Shown here: piece after piece, positions 34,743 to 43,445 of the stretch
How the letters are laid out: each line of letters begins with the position of its first letter
Numbering within the stretch: the first letter of the stretch is position 1
From: Cumulibacter soli
GTDB taxonomy: Bacteria; Actinomycetota; Actinomycetes; Mycobacteriales; Antricoccaceae
DNA: 64,000 bases
Reading direction: 5' to 3'
Assembly (NCBI RefSeq): GCF_004382795.1
Contig: NZ_SMSG01000007.1
Span: 62,001-126,000, forward strand
Translations under genes and position numbers: made by a program
The notes under the pieces: model-generated
What the model saw: the letters and a program-made list of their open reading frames with translations, nothing else
Told to the model about the DNA's origin: nothing
The model's database searches: none

Positions 34743-35672
34743 TCACCGCTGTGCGGATTCAGCGGGGTCTACCCCGAACGGCGAGTACGGAGTGGATTTC
34801 AGCATGGGGCCGTCGTCGCAGAACTCCTCGGCACCCTTGCCCGGGACCGGCATGATTCCTTCGCCATCGGTTTCGACCATCCAATGTGCGTGCCCCATCT
34901 GATGCACCGAGAAGCACGCCTGCAGGGCGCTGGAGAACCCCTGTATGTCCTGACTCTGGTTCACCTGCTCCTTGACCATCAGCGCAGTTGCCGGGTTACG
35001 GCGCGCGATCCGACGCGCGAAGGCCAGGGTGTCCTCATCGAGGCGATCGCGAGCGAATACCTTGTTCACCATGCCGAGTTGGAGCGCTTCTTCCGCTCCG
35101 ATGCCATCGCCAGTCAGCAACAGCTCCTTGGCTTTGCGCGCACCGAACTCCCAGGGGTGCGCAAAGTACTCAAGCCCACACATCCCCAGCCGCGAACCGA
35201 CGGGATCGCAGAAGAACGCGTCGTCGGCAGCGACAATGAGGTCGCAGCACCAGGCGAGCATGAGGCCGCCAGCGATGACCGGGCCCTGGACCGACGCGAT
35301 CGTAATCTTGCGGAGGTCTCGCCAACGTCGCGTGTTGTTGAAGTAGTAGTGCCATTCCTGCAGCCAATTCTTTTCAACGCCATTCTTGGTCCCGCCGCGC
35401 ATCGCCAGCGACGGCTCGAAGCCATCACCCGGCTCACGTTCGGCAACCGCTGCGCTGGAACCGAGGTCATGCCCCGAGGAGAACGAGCTCCCCTCTGCCC
35501 GCAGCACAACCACTCGCACTGCGTCGTCCGCCTCGGCAGATAGCAGCGCTTTATCGAGTTCGACGAGCAATCCCCTGTGCTGGGCGTTGCGCTGACGCGG
35601 TCGATTCAGCGAGATGATCGCGATCTTGCCTTCGTCTGTCGTCTGGTAAGTAATCCACTTGAGATCGTCCAC
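34743..35672 (-). CDS. Enoyl-CoA hydratase/isomerase family protein
   Basis: A 309-residue crotonase. The acyl-CoA oxyanion segments are SSFSSGHDLG and the middle VQGPVIAGGLMLAWCCDLIVAADDAFFCDPVGSRLGM. Its C-terminal LVNKVFARDRL region resembles hydratases of actinobacterial acyl-CoA catabolism; it is about 40 residues longer than a minimal crotonase. The frame extends to 35792, but GTG 35672 has GGAGG 6 nt ahead and starts MDDLKWITYQTTDEGKIAIISLNRP, the normal opening. Divergent from the acyl-CoA ligase at 35862, so the two likely share a pathway. Confidence 0.87.
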   Translation of the reverse strand: MDDLKWITYQTTDEGKIAIISLNRPRQRNAQHRGLLVELDKALLSAEADDAVRVVVLRAEGSSFSSGHDLGSSAAVAEREPGDGFEPSLAMRGGTKNGVEKNWLQEWHYYFNNTRRWRDLRKITIASVQGPVIAGGLMLAWCCDLIVAADDAFFCDPVGSRLGMCGLEYFAHPWEFGARKAKELLLTGDGIGAEEALQLGMVNKVFARDRLDEDTLAFARRIARRNPATALMVKEQVNQSQDIQGFSSALQACFSVHQMGHAHWMVETDGEGIMPVPGKGAEEFCDDGPMLKSTPYSPFGVDPAESAQR

Positions 35673-35773
35673 GAGATTCCTCCATTGCTCGGCGTTTGGA
35701 ATTCGCACTCGCGTGTACCACTCCACACCATGGACGCCGCGAACTCCAGAGCAGCACTTGGCTAGCGCCGCAC

Positions 35774-35803
35774 TTGACACTGGTTTCAGCAAGCAGTTAC
35801 GTT
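35774..35803 (+). promoter_or_regulatory. Predicted promoter of the acyl-CoA ligase/dehydrogenase operon
   Basis: A consensus -35 TTGACA (35774-35779) and -10 TACGTT (35798-35803) with an 18-nt spacer, giving a leader of about 50 nt before ATG 35862. Confidence 0.5.
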
Positions 35804-35861
35804 ACGCGAACCGTCCGAATTAACAATCCGACACCGTCCGCAGCATTAAGCGAGGCCAACG

Positions 35862-37472
35862 ATGCATGTCCCCACGCCCACCGACGAGGCGATCGCGCAT
35901 TGGACGAGTACCGGCGACTGGGTCGACGAGCTGCTAGACGGGTACCTGGCCCGCGCTGCCCGCGAGATTCCGGATTCGCCAGCGGTCATCCGCAACGACG
36001 TCACGGTGACTTTTGGCGAGCTCGACGCCCAGGTCACCAAAGCGGCCGCGATGCTGCAAAGCTGCGGAGTGCTCCCTGGCGAGGTTGTGACCTGGCAACT
36101 GCCGAACTGGATCGAGGCGATTGAGCTTCACAACGCGGTATTGAGGTGCGGGGCGATCAGCAATCCCGTGGTTCCGATCTATCGCGAGCGCGAACTCGCT
36201 TTCATCCTCCGTCAGGCAGAATCCCGCGTGCTCGTGGTCCCCAGTTACTTCCGGAAGTTCGACTACGGTCAAATGGGCGCGAGGCTCCAGGCAGACATCT
36301 CCACATTGCAGACCGTCATCACCGTCGGCGATGGCCCGACCGCGAACAAGGCTGCGATCGACTACAAGTCGGCGTGTATTAACGCGTCCGGTCAACCCGA
36401 TACGGTCGCACGCGACGCTAATCAACCCGCGTTGTTGCTCTTCACCTCAGGGACGACAGCGAATCCCAAAGGCGTCGTCCACACTCACAACACCCTCGGA
36501 TACAAACTGCGCAACGAAATCGCTGTGTGGGACCTGACCAGCGATGATGTCATCTACATGCCTTCTCCAGTCGGACACATCACCGGAATCAGCATGGCGG
36601 CATCCCTTCCGCAGATGATTGGTGCGCCTGCGGTGCTCCAAGACGTCTGGTCGGCCGAGGAAGGCGTCGACCTCATCGAACGTTATCGCTGCAAATTCAC
36701 AATGGGGGCTACGCCGTTCCTTCACGGCATCCTCACCGAATCTGAGAAACGCGGACTATCGACCAGCAGCCTGCGACTGTTCGTGTGCGGCGGCGCAGAA
36801 GTTCCGGCGGGGCTTGTTCGCGACGCTAGTGATCGGCTCGATTGCTTTATTACCCGCGTTTGGGGCTCCACTGAGTTCCCCCTGCCGACAGGCTGCGCCC
36901 CCGGAGACCCCGTGGCGAAAGCAGCTGAAACGGACGGGCGACTCTTGGGTGCCGAAAGTATTCGCATCATCGCGCCCGACGGAAGTGAACTCGGGGCGGG
37001 CGAGGCTGGGGAGGTTCAGGTAACCGGCCCCGAACTCATGGTCGGGTACTTGGACCCCGAGCTCAACGAGTCCGCGTTCACCTCCGACGGATGGTTCCGT
37101 TCCGGGGACCTCGGTTATCTCGACGATGACGGATACCTGACGATCACGGGCCGCATCAAAGACATCATTATCCGTGGCGGCGAGAACATTAGCGCCAAGG
37201 AAGTAGAGGACCTGCTCTTCGAACACCCGACCGTCGACGAGGTTGCTGTCGTGGGCAAGCCCGACGACGTCATGGGCGAACGCGTCTGCGCCGTCGTCGT
37301 GCCGGCACACGGCCAACAACCCGACCTAGGCGACTTGGTGACTTTCTTGCGCGCCGAGGGCATCGCGAACCAGAAACTTCCTGAACACCTCGTCATCGTC
37401 GATGATCTCCCACGCACAGCGAGCGGCAAGATTCAGAAATTCCAGCTTCGTCAGCAGCTGAAGGGCAAGTAA
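35862..37472 (+). CDS. Acyl-CoA synthetase, AMP-binding (cyclohexanecarboxylate-CoA ligase-like)
   Basis: A 536-residue ANL ligase with FTSGTTANPKGVVHTHN (about residues 190-207), VWGSTEFPLPTG as the adenylate motif, SGDLGYLDDDGYLTITGRIKD at the hinge, and the catalytic Lys in TASGKIQKFQ near the C terminus. It activates a carboxylic acid as the first step for the two acyl-CoA dehydrogenases that follow. The dehydrogenase start immediately abuts its stop (TAAATG). The form is like cyclohexanecarboxylate or medium-chain acid ligases, but substrate is unproven. Confidence 0.9.
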   Translation: MHVPTPTDEAIAHWTSTGDWVDELLDGYLARAAREIPDSPAVIRNDVTVTFGELDAQVTKAAAMLQSCGVLPGEVVTWQLPNWIEAIELHNAVLRCGAISNPVVPIYRERELAFILRQAESRVLVVPSYFRKFDYGQMGARLQADISTLQTVITVGDGPTANKAAIDYKSACINASGQPDTVARDANQPALLLFTSGTTANPKGVVHTHNTLGYKLRNEIAVWDLTSDDVIYMPSPVGHITGISMAASLPQMIGAPAVLQDVWSAEEGVDLIERYRCKFTMGATPFLHGILTESEKRGLSTSSLRLFVCGGAEVPAGLVRDASDRLDCFITRVWGSTEFPLPTGCAPGDPVAKAAETDGRLLGAESIRIIAPDGSELGAGEAGEVQVTGPELMVGYLDPELNESAFTSDGWFRSGDLGYLDDDGYLTITGRIKDIIIRGGENISAKEVEDLLFEHPTVDEVAVVGKPDDVMGERVCAVVVPAHGQQPDLGDLVTFLRAEGIANQKLPEHLVIVDDLPRTASGKIQKFQLRQQLKGK

Positions 37473-38681
37473 ATGCAGATTCAATACACCTCTGAAGAGG
37501 AACGCTTTCGGCAGCAGATACGCGACTTCCTGCATGCCAACCTGCCCGCCGATTGGCAGGGAGTCGGCGCTTTGAGCGGTCGCGCGCACGAACAGTTCAA
37601 CGAACAGTGGCGGCGCACGATTCTGGACGCTGGGTACTTGGGATACGCCTACCCCAAAGAGGTCGGCGGCAGCGGATTCAACGCGATCGAGAAAGCGATC
37701 GTGCAGGAGGAGTTCCTGTTGGCCGGCGCACCGCTGGCCCCAACCCGGAACGATTTCTCCTTCCTCTCTTTGCTCGGACCGACATTGCTCGAATGGGGTA
37801 CTCCAGAGCAGAAGGAGTTCTTCTTCGCGAATGCGTTCAGCGGCGCACACCAGTGGGCGCAGGGGTACTCCGAGCCCGAGGCGGGAAGTGATCTGTTCAG
37901 TCTTCGCACGCGTGCAGCCCTCGACGGCGATACCTGGGTGATCAACGGGCAGAAGATCTGGACGACCGCGGCCAGTACAGCGAACTGGCTGTTTGTGCTA
38001 TGCCGTACTGGCGAACCGAATAGCGGCGGTAAGGGAATTTCGTTCCTACTCGTTCCCGTCGATCAACCCGGTGTCGATGTACGTCCGATCAAGACGATGA
38101 CCGGAGATGCCGAGTACTGCGAAGTGTTCTTCGATAGCGCTCGTACGGACGCGAAGAACATCCTTGGCCCGGTCAACAGCGGAGCCAAAGTCGCACTCAC
38201 CCTGCTCGGCTTCGAGCGCAGCGCGTCCGCTGTAGCAGCAGCGGTGGGACACCGCATCGAGCTGATCAGGCTGCTCAAACTTGCGCGCAGTCGCGGCTGC
38301 CTCGAGGACATGACGATCCGGGATCGGTTCGCTTCCATGCTCCAATCCGCGGAGATACTACGTTTCGTCGCCCTTCGGGTAGTGACGATCGAGTCAACGG
38401 GCAATGCCCCCGGCCCCGAGTCGTCATTCATGAAACTGTTCGTATCGGAGTTCCATCAGAAGTTGCTTGAACTCTCGGTCGACGTTCTCGGAAGCGACGC
38501 TGTCATCCACGACGGACCTGGGCACTCAGTCCTCTTCGGCGCCGAACCGCTCGGCACCCCGAATGACAACGCCGTATGGCTGGATAACTTCTATATGTCG
38601 CGAGTGGAGACGGTGTACGGCGGGTCTAGCCAAATCCAACGCAACACGATCGCAGAGCGCGTTCTCGGGCTCCCTCGCTAG
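37473..38681 (+). CDS. Acyl-CoA dehydrogenase, subunit type A
   Basis: A 402-residue flavoprotein. The N-terminal helical part has GYLGYAYPKEVGGSGFN, and the FAD/acyl site QGYSEPEAGSDLFSLRTRA is followed by INGQKIWTT. The C-terminal marker VYGGSSQIQRNTIAERVLGLPR has Gly where classic enzymes have the catalytic Glu (YEGTxxIQR), so it may depend on a partner subunit or use a Glu elsewhere. It starts directly after the ligase stop and is followed by a second dehydrogenase-like gene, as in actinobacterial heteromeric FadE pairs. Confidence 0.9.
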   Translation: MQIQYTSEEERFRQQIRDFLHANLPADWQGVGALSGRAHEQFNEQWRRTILDAGYLGYAYPKEVGGSGFNAIEKAIVQEEFLLAGAPLAPTRNDFSFLSLLGPTLLEWGTPEQKEFFFANAFSGAHQWAQGYSEPEAGSDLFSLRTRAALDGDTWVINGQKIWTTAASTANWLFVLCRTGEPNSGGKGISFLLVPVDQPGVDVRPIKTMTGDAEYCEVFFDSARTDAKNILGPVNSGAKVALTLLGFERSASAVAAAVGHRIELIRLLKLARSRGCLEDMTIRDRFASMLQSAEILRFVALRVVTIESTGNAPGPESSFMKLFVSEFHQKLLELSVDVLGSDAVIHDGPGHSVLFGAEPLGTPNDNAVWLDNFYMSRVETVYGGSSQIQRNTIAERVLGLPR

Positions 38682-38727
38682 CGACGTCGGACAACTCCCT
38701 CAACTTTCGACCAGATTGGCATCCCAG

Positions 38728-39831
38728 ATGCACTTTGACCTCACCCCCGAACAGTCCGATTTACAGTCGATGGCGAGGGACTATTTCGCCCGAGAGGTCA
38801 CTCTCGGTGCGGCACGCGCGACCCACGACAACCCCGAGTTTTGGGATCGTGGAGCCTGGATGCGCCTCGCCGATATAGGTTTCACGGGCATCGCGGTCCC
38901 GTCGGACGTCGGTGGCGGGGGCGGCGGCATCGTCGAACTCGCAATCATTCTGATGGAAAGCGGCCAGGTTGTGGCGTCCCAGCCATTACTGCCAGCCGCT
39001 GTCGCCTCCGTTATGGTGCAGCGCTGCCAGGGTGCCGCGCGCGACCAGATCCTTCGTGACCTCTGCGATGGCACGCGTGTCGCAGTAGCGACTCTTGAGC
39101 ATTGCGATCCGCAGTATTCTGGCGATCCAGCGATCACACTCGCCGATGGCGTCGTCACAGGCGTTGCGCCACAGGTTATCGACGGCGCGCGTGCCGACCT
39201 GCTGGTGCTCCCCGTGTTGACCGATGACGGCACTGCGATTGCAGCCGTCTCGCTAGATCAGGGCGCGACCGGGGTGCAACCGCGGGAGTCAACTGACCCG
39301 ACCCGCCCGGTCGCTGACATCACGTTCACAAACGCAGCGGCCACCGTCCTTGCGACAGGTCCCGACGCGACGAACATTCTGCAGTTCTCGCGGTCAACGG
39401 CGTGGACGCTGCTGGCCGCCGAATCGCTTGGTGTTGGTCAGGCGAGCCTCGACAGGACCGTTGATTACGCACGTTCACGAGCCCAGTTCGGCAAACCGAT
39501 CGGGAGCTTTCAGTCCTTAAAGCATTTGATTGCTGATGTGTTCGTCGGTCTCGAGTCCGGCTGGCCAGCGACCTTCTACGCTGCTGCAGCGCTCGACGCA
39601 GACCTTGCCGAGGGACCGTCTTCGGCCAGCGTAGCGAAGGACTACTGCGCCGAGGCGGCGTTCCGAGCTGCCGCGACCGCGATTCAGGTGCACGGTGGCA
39701 TCGGATTCACGTGGGAGTCGGACTGCCACCTGTTCTTCAAGCGCGCAACGGTAAACCGCGCAATCCTCGGTGTGGGGCCAACGCACCGCAGAAACCTCTT
39801 GGACACGTTGTTAGCGGACTTGAAGATCTAG
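38728..39831 (+). CDS. Acyl-CoA dehydrogenase, subunit type B
   Basis: A 367-residue partner-type dehydrogenase starting MHFDLTPEQSDLQSMARDYFARE. It has the weaker FAD site of this subgroup (RVAVATLEHCDPQYSGD) and the C-terminal signature VHGGIGFTWESDCHLFFKRA, found in the small subunits of alpha2beta2 acyl-CoA dehydrogenases of actinobacteria. The open frame reaches 38467 over the end of the preceding gene, but ATG 38728 gives the family N terminus. With the 37473 product it probably forms one enzyme oxidising the CoA ester made by the 35862 ligase. Confidence 0.88.
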   Translation: MHFDLTPEQSDLQSMARDYFAREVTLGAARATHDNPEFWDRGAWMRLADIGFTGIAVPSDVGGGGGGIVELAIILMESGQVVASQPLLPAAVASVMVQRCQGAARDQILRDLCDGTRVAVATLEHCDPQYSGDPAITLADGVVTGVAPQVIDGARADLLVLPVLTDDGTAIAAVSLDQGATGVQPRESTDPTRPVADITFTNAAATVLATGPDATNILQFSRSTAWTLLAAESLGVGQASLDRTVDYARSRAQFGKPIGSFQSLKHLIADVFVGLESGWPATFYAAAALDADLAEGPSSASVAKDYCAEAAFRAAATAIQVHGGIGFTWESDCHLFFKRATVNRAILGVGPTHRRNLLDTLLADLKI

Positions 39832-39967
39832 GCTCGAGAGGTTGCTGAGGCGCGACGTGCCAGGATGGGTTCAGGCCATGCTCTGAGGGAGACGGCACCT
39901 GGATAATCCGCGTGCTCACCTACGGAGCCTGCTTGAACCGACGCCCGCGACGCCAGGAGCCCGACAC

Positions 39968-40849
39968 GTGGATTCCCATCAGCCGACCTCCCCCGAGATG
40001 CTGCTCAGCTCGGATTCCGACCATGAGGGCGTACCACCGTTCCGGGAACTAGTTTCGATCGAGTCCTACGGCGCCGAGCGTTTCCGCGGCGTTAGCCCGC
40101 TGCACTGGCCCGGGCATCGCGTGTTTGGTGGCATCGTCGCCGGACAAGCGCTGCAGGCCGCCGGCCACACGGTCACCGGCCTGCGGCCGCATTCGATGCA
40201 CGCGTACTTTCTGCAGATCGGGCGTCCAGAGATCCCGCTGGACTACGCAGTCACCCGCGTTCGCGATGGTCGTAGTTTCGCCACGCGATCGGTCGAAGTC
40301 ACGCAGGCCGGTTCGGTCATCTTCACGATGCTCGCCTCCTTTCACCGCACCGAACCCGGCGAGCAATATCAACTACATCGCGCGGCGGACGTAGCCGTGC
40401 CCACGCACGATGCACAGAGTCCTCAATCGGTACTCCCGCACCTCGAGGTTCTCGACGACCTGGACGTACAGGACGTCGGGGCAACCGAACCCCGCGACGA
40501 TGGCACGTTCGCCTCCACTCGACGGATGTGGTTGCGTGTGCGTGAGGACCTACCGGACGATCCGCTGCTACACGCATCGATCCTCACGCTGATGTCGGAT
40601 ATGGGAATGGTGACGGCCGCGCGTCCACCGGCGATGTGGCGCGACAGCCGCCCGACGATGGCCGCGAGTCTCGATCACGCGATGTGGTTCCACCGTGACA
40701 TTCGGGTCGACGACTGGTTGTTGTACGACCTGCATTCGGTTTCGGTGGCGGGCTCGCGGGCACTCGCGCGCGGGGTTATGCATGCCGCGGGCGGCGACCT
40801 CGTGGCCTCGATCACCCAGGAAGCTTTGATTCGCACCTCACGGGAGTGA
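39968..40849 (+). CDS. Acyl-CoA thioesterase II (TesB type)
   Basis: A 293-residue double hotdog thioesterase. Opening HRVFGGIVAGQALQAA and LRPHSMHAYFLQIGRP are diagnostic. The presumed catalytic Asp is in LMSDMGMV, the Ser/Thr position in ASLDHAMWFH (Ser instead of the Thr of E. coli TesB) and the Gln in ITQEALIR. It hydrolyses acyl-CoA to free acid and CoA, perhaps relieving CoA trapping by poorly metabolised acids. CAGGAG precedes the GTG start. The GyrI-like gene begins 5 nt after its stop. Confidence 0.9.
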   Translation: MDSHQPTSPEMLLSSDSDHEGVPPFRELVSIESYGAERFRGVSPLHWPGHRVFGGIVAGQALQAAGHTVTGLRPHSMHAYFLQIGRPEIPLDYAVTRVRDGRSFATRSVEVTQAGSVIFTMLASFHRTEPGEQYQLHRAADVAVPTHDAQSPQSVLPHLEVLDDLDVQDVGATEPRDDGTFASTRRMWLRVREDLPDDPLLHASILTLMSDMGMVTAARPPAMWRDSRPTMAASLDHAMWFHRDIRVDDWLLYDLHSVSVAGSRALARGVMHAAGGDLVASITQEALIRTSRE

Positions 40850-40854
40850 CACTC

Positions 40855-41508
40855 ATGGCCGAGAAGATTGACTTCAAGAAGAGTCTCGCGAGCTATCACG
40901 GACGTCGGGGACAATTCGCGATTGTCGACGTACCCGATCTGCGTTACCTCATGATCGACGGTCACGGCGATCCGAACACCTCGCAATCGTTCACCGGCGC
41001 GCTCGAGACGCTCTACCCGATTGCCTACAAACTGAAGTTCGCCAGCAAAACCGAGTTAGGACGCGATTACGTCGTCCCACCGCTGGAAGGATTATGGACG
41101 GCGCCGGACCTGGCGGCGTACACCACGGACCGCGACAAATCCCGCTGGGACTGGACCGCGATGATCATGGTGCCTGAGTGGATCACCGCGGATATGTACG
41201 ATTCCGTCCTCGCGCAGGTCGCCGGTAAGACTCCCCCGCCGCGAATCAACGATCTGCGGCTGGAAACGCTGTCCGAAGGGCGATGCGCGCAGACCTTGCA
41301 CGTCGGCGCCTTCGACGACGAAGGCCCCGTTCTTGACGAGATGCACAACCGGTTCATTCCGGATGCTGGATATCGCTTAGCGGGCACCCATCATGAGGTG
41401 TACTTCAGCGATTTCCGCAGAGTCGCACCCGAACGAATGCGCACCCTGCTGCGCCAACCTGTCACACCGCGTGATTTATCTCGGGTCAGTGCACCGACTG
41501 AGAGTTAG
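40855..41508 (+). CDS. GyrI-like small-molecule-binding domain protein
   Basis: A 217-residue protein of the GyrI-like/SOUL-related fold, starting MAEKIDFKKSLASYHGRRGQFAIVDVPDLRYLMIDGHGDPN and ending with GTHHEVYFSDFRR; these are the standard strands. Similar proteins bind small hydrophobic ligands, and some hydrolyse xenobiotics. ATG 40855 is preferred because GGGAG lies 9 nt ahead; an earlier GTG overlaps the thioesterase stop. Its last codons overlap the convergent MaoC-type gene by 4 nt. Confidence 0.8.
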   Translation: MAEKIDFKKSLASYHGRRGQFAIVDVPDLRYLMIDGHGDPNTSQSFTGALETLYPIAYKLKFASKTELGRDYVVPPLEGLWTAPDLAAYTTDRDKSRWDWTAMIMVPEWITADMYDSVLAQVAGKTPPPRINDLRLETLSEGRCAQTLHVGAFDDEGPVLDEMHNRFIPDAGYRLAGTHHEVYFSDFRRVAPERMRTLLRQPVTPRDLSRVSAPTES

Positions 41509-42350
41509 TTGATAGTTGCGGTGCCACGGTCGATCACGATGTCACCGTCAGCATTAGCCGTCCGGTAGCGCACACTCGAGCCGTCAACCCACATAGAGAC
41601 GGTGATCGACTCACCCGGGATGATCGGTTTGGTGAAACGCCCCGACATCGATGTGAACCGGGACGGATCCGAACCAGCAACGGCGTGCAGCAACGCACGA
41701 CCGGTGTAGCCGTACGTGCACATCCCATGCAGGATCGGCTTGTCGAAGCCGCCTCGACGCGCGGCCGCCGGGTCTGAGTGCAGCGGATTGCGATCCCCGG
41801 TCAGCCGGTAGAGCAGCGCCTGATCGGTCGGCGTCGCATAGGTGACGACGTGGTCGGGATCGCCGGTTGGCGCTTCCCAGCCCGCATCACCACCGCGTTC
41901 GCCGCCGAATCCGCCGCCGCCCAACACGAACATTGCCATCTCGATCGTGGCGACGTGCGCTCCGGAGAGATCGTGCGCGATGGTCTCGACCTGCACCAGC
42001 GCGCCGGCGCCCTTGTCGAACACGCCGACGATCTTGCTGACGCTCTCCAACTCCCCGGAGACCGTCAGCGGCTGATGCAGGGTGAACGCCTGTGTCGCAT
42101 GCAGCGTCTTGGCGGTATCGACGTCCGCCGGCAATAACCCACCGACCGCGCCCGCAGCGGCGACGTTAATGAAGGTCGGCAGCACCAACTGTTGTACGTC
42201 GACCGAGTTCTCTGTGGTGAACTCCAACTCGTCGTAGGGGTCGACTTGTCCCGCGCCGACACCGAGCGCGTAGAGCAGTGCATCCTTCGAGTCCCACGTG
42301 GTGCGGACCGGATCACTAGTGCGTCCAATCAACGATGAATCGATGGGCAT
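41505..42350 (-). CDS. MaoC-type enoyl-CoA hydratase (double hotdog, 17beta-HSD4-like)
   Basis: A 281-residue hydratase 2. The catalytic motif is in the C-terminal half: LTGDRNPLHSDPAAARRGGFDKPILHGMCTYG, with Asp and His of the R-hydratase signature; the N-terminal half is the lost-site partner repeat. In actinobacteria this size class hydrates enoyl-CoA esters of fatty acids or steroid side chains. GAGGAA precedes ATG 42350; the frame to 42431 has no such site. It is divergent from the KstR-like regulator and converges on the GyrI-like gene. Confidence 0.88.
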   Translation of the reverse strand: MPIDSSLIGRTSDPVRTTWDSKDALLYALGVGAGQVDPYDELEFTTENSVDVQQLVLPTFINVAAAGAVGGLLPADVDTAKTLHATQAFTLHQPLTVSGELESVSKIVGVFDKGAGALVQVETIAHDLSGAHVATIEMAMFVLGGGGFGGERGGDAGWEAPTGDPDHVVTYATPTDQALLYRLTGDRNPLHSDPAAARRGGFDKPILHGMCTYGYTGRALLHAVAGSDPSRFTSMSGRFTKPIIPGESITVSMWVDGSSVRYRTANADGDIVIDRGTATIN

Positions 42351-42401
42351 ACGTTCCTCATTTCTTCGCGAACCGCGGCGTTGACTCCGAAACTGGATGG
42401 C

Positions 42402-42433
42402 GGTTGTCTGGCGAGCAACTGCCGGAGACAACC
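42402..42433. repeat. Inverted repeat upstream of the MaoC-type gene
   Basis: Arms GGTTGTCT and AGACAACC are perfect around a 16-nt centre that contains GGC/GCC. It lies 52 nt before the MaoC-type start in a 300-base divergent region, otherwise without features except ribosome binding sites. It could be an operator or a leader hairpin. Confidence 0.45.
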
Positions 42434-42650
42434 CACGGCAAACCTTAGGTCACACCCGATCCCACCTGCACGACAGCACAATATGAACCCTGCGAGAATC
42501 GCCAACATATGAGGATTCCCGCTCACGACCGACGATAACGCACCGCAGTGCTGAACCACCGCCGAAGGCCATACCGCCGTTCCGCGGCGTACCGTCCCAT
42601 TAGAGTTTGGTGCGCACGACATCCGATGCTTGTGGCCGTGAAGGACAGCG

Positions 42651-43277
42651 ATGACCCTCATGAACGACCTGCCTGAGTCGGCTCCCGACCCGACCGGGCG
42701 CGGGACGTCGGCTCAGGCGATGCGCATCGAACGCGTGCTCCGTGCGGCGATCGACTTGGCCGCCGAAGGCGGCTACGAGGCCGTGCAGATGCGCGAAGTC
42801 GCGCGCCGGGCAGGGATCGCAATGGCCACGCTCTACCGGTACTACCCCTCGAAAGAAGAACTCATTCGAGGCGCCATCCTGAGCGAACTCGGCAGTTTGC
42901 GAGCCGATCTACGCCGCCGTCCGGCCCGCCAAGACTCCCCCGCCGGGCGCACCGGTGAGGTTTTCGCACGCGGGTTTCGCGCCATGCTGCGTAATCCGGG
43001 GTTCGCGCACGCTGCGATGTCGGCGCATCAGACCCCGCAGCCGCTCGCCCATGCCGATAGCGACCAGCCGCGCGAGCGCCCGGTCTCGGTGTTCGCCGAT
43101 ATCGCAGCGGAGCAGGCCTGGGGCGACAACCACGTGATCACCGAGGCAGAGCACCGCGCGTTGCAGATGGTCCAGACGGTGTGGGTCGGCAGTACGGTGT
43201 CGTGGCTCAATGGGCTCCTCGACGGACCCGAGGTCGAACGACGAATCCGGCTTGCCGCGAGCAAGCTTCTCGACTGA
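42651..43277 (+). CDS. KstR-like TetR family regulator
   Basis: A 208-residue regulator whose DNA-binding part, AAEGGYEAVQMREVARRAGIAMATLYRYYPSKEELIRGA (about residues 34-72), closely resembles that of mycobacterial KstR, the repressor of cholesterol catabolism (SKGGYEAVQMRAVADRADVAVGTLYRYFPSK as I recall it). The C-terminal VWVGSTVSWLNGLLD also aligns. A KstR-type operator lies 60 nt downstream of its stop, before two acyl-CoA dehydrogenase genes. No such operator was found before its own start. Start at ATG 42651 with GAAGGA upstream; ATG 42660 is possible. Confidence 0.83.
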   Translation: MTLMNDLPESAPDPTGRGTSAQAMRIERVLRAAIDLAAEGGYEAVQMREVARRAGIAMATLYRYYPSKEELIRGAILSELGSLRADLRRRPARQDSPAGRTGEVFARGFRAMLRNPGFAHAAMSAHQTPQPLAHADSDQPRERPVSVFADIAAEQAWGDNHVITEAEHRALQMVQTVWVGSTVSWLNGLLDGPEVERRIRLAASKLLD

Positions 43278-43336
43278 ACGCCCACTACACCATTCCTTGA
43301 CAAACTGCGAGCGCACGGTGAGGATCACTAACGATC

Positions 43337-43350
43337 TAGAACGTGTTCTC
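43337..43350. promoter_or_regulatory. KstR-like operator
   Basis: TAGAACGTGTTCTC contains the palindrome AGAAC-GT-GTTCT and matches the KstR motif TnnAACnnGTTnnA at all fixed positions except the last. It ends 95 nt before the dehydrogenase start at 43446 and sits between the KstR-like gene and that operon. Confidence 0.65.
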
Positions 43351-43445
43351 ATTGATGTCATACGCGCACTGTCGGCCTCATCTCGAGTCCCCCGCGATGT
43401 GCGCGGATAGAGCCCGATCCACGAATCGCACGGAAGGACAACCAC

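Noticed and set aside
34632-35543. 303-residue plus-strand frame over the enoyl-CoA hydratase
   Set aside because: It mirrors the crotonase gene and is Arg/His-rich without motifs.
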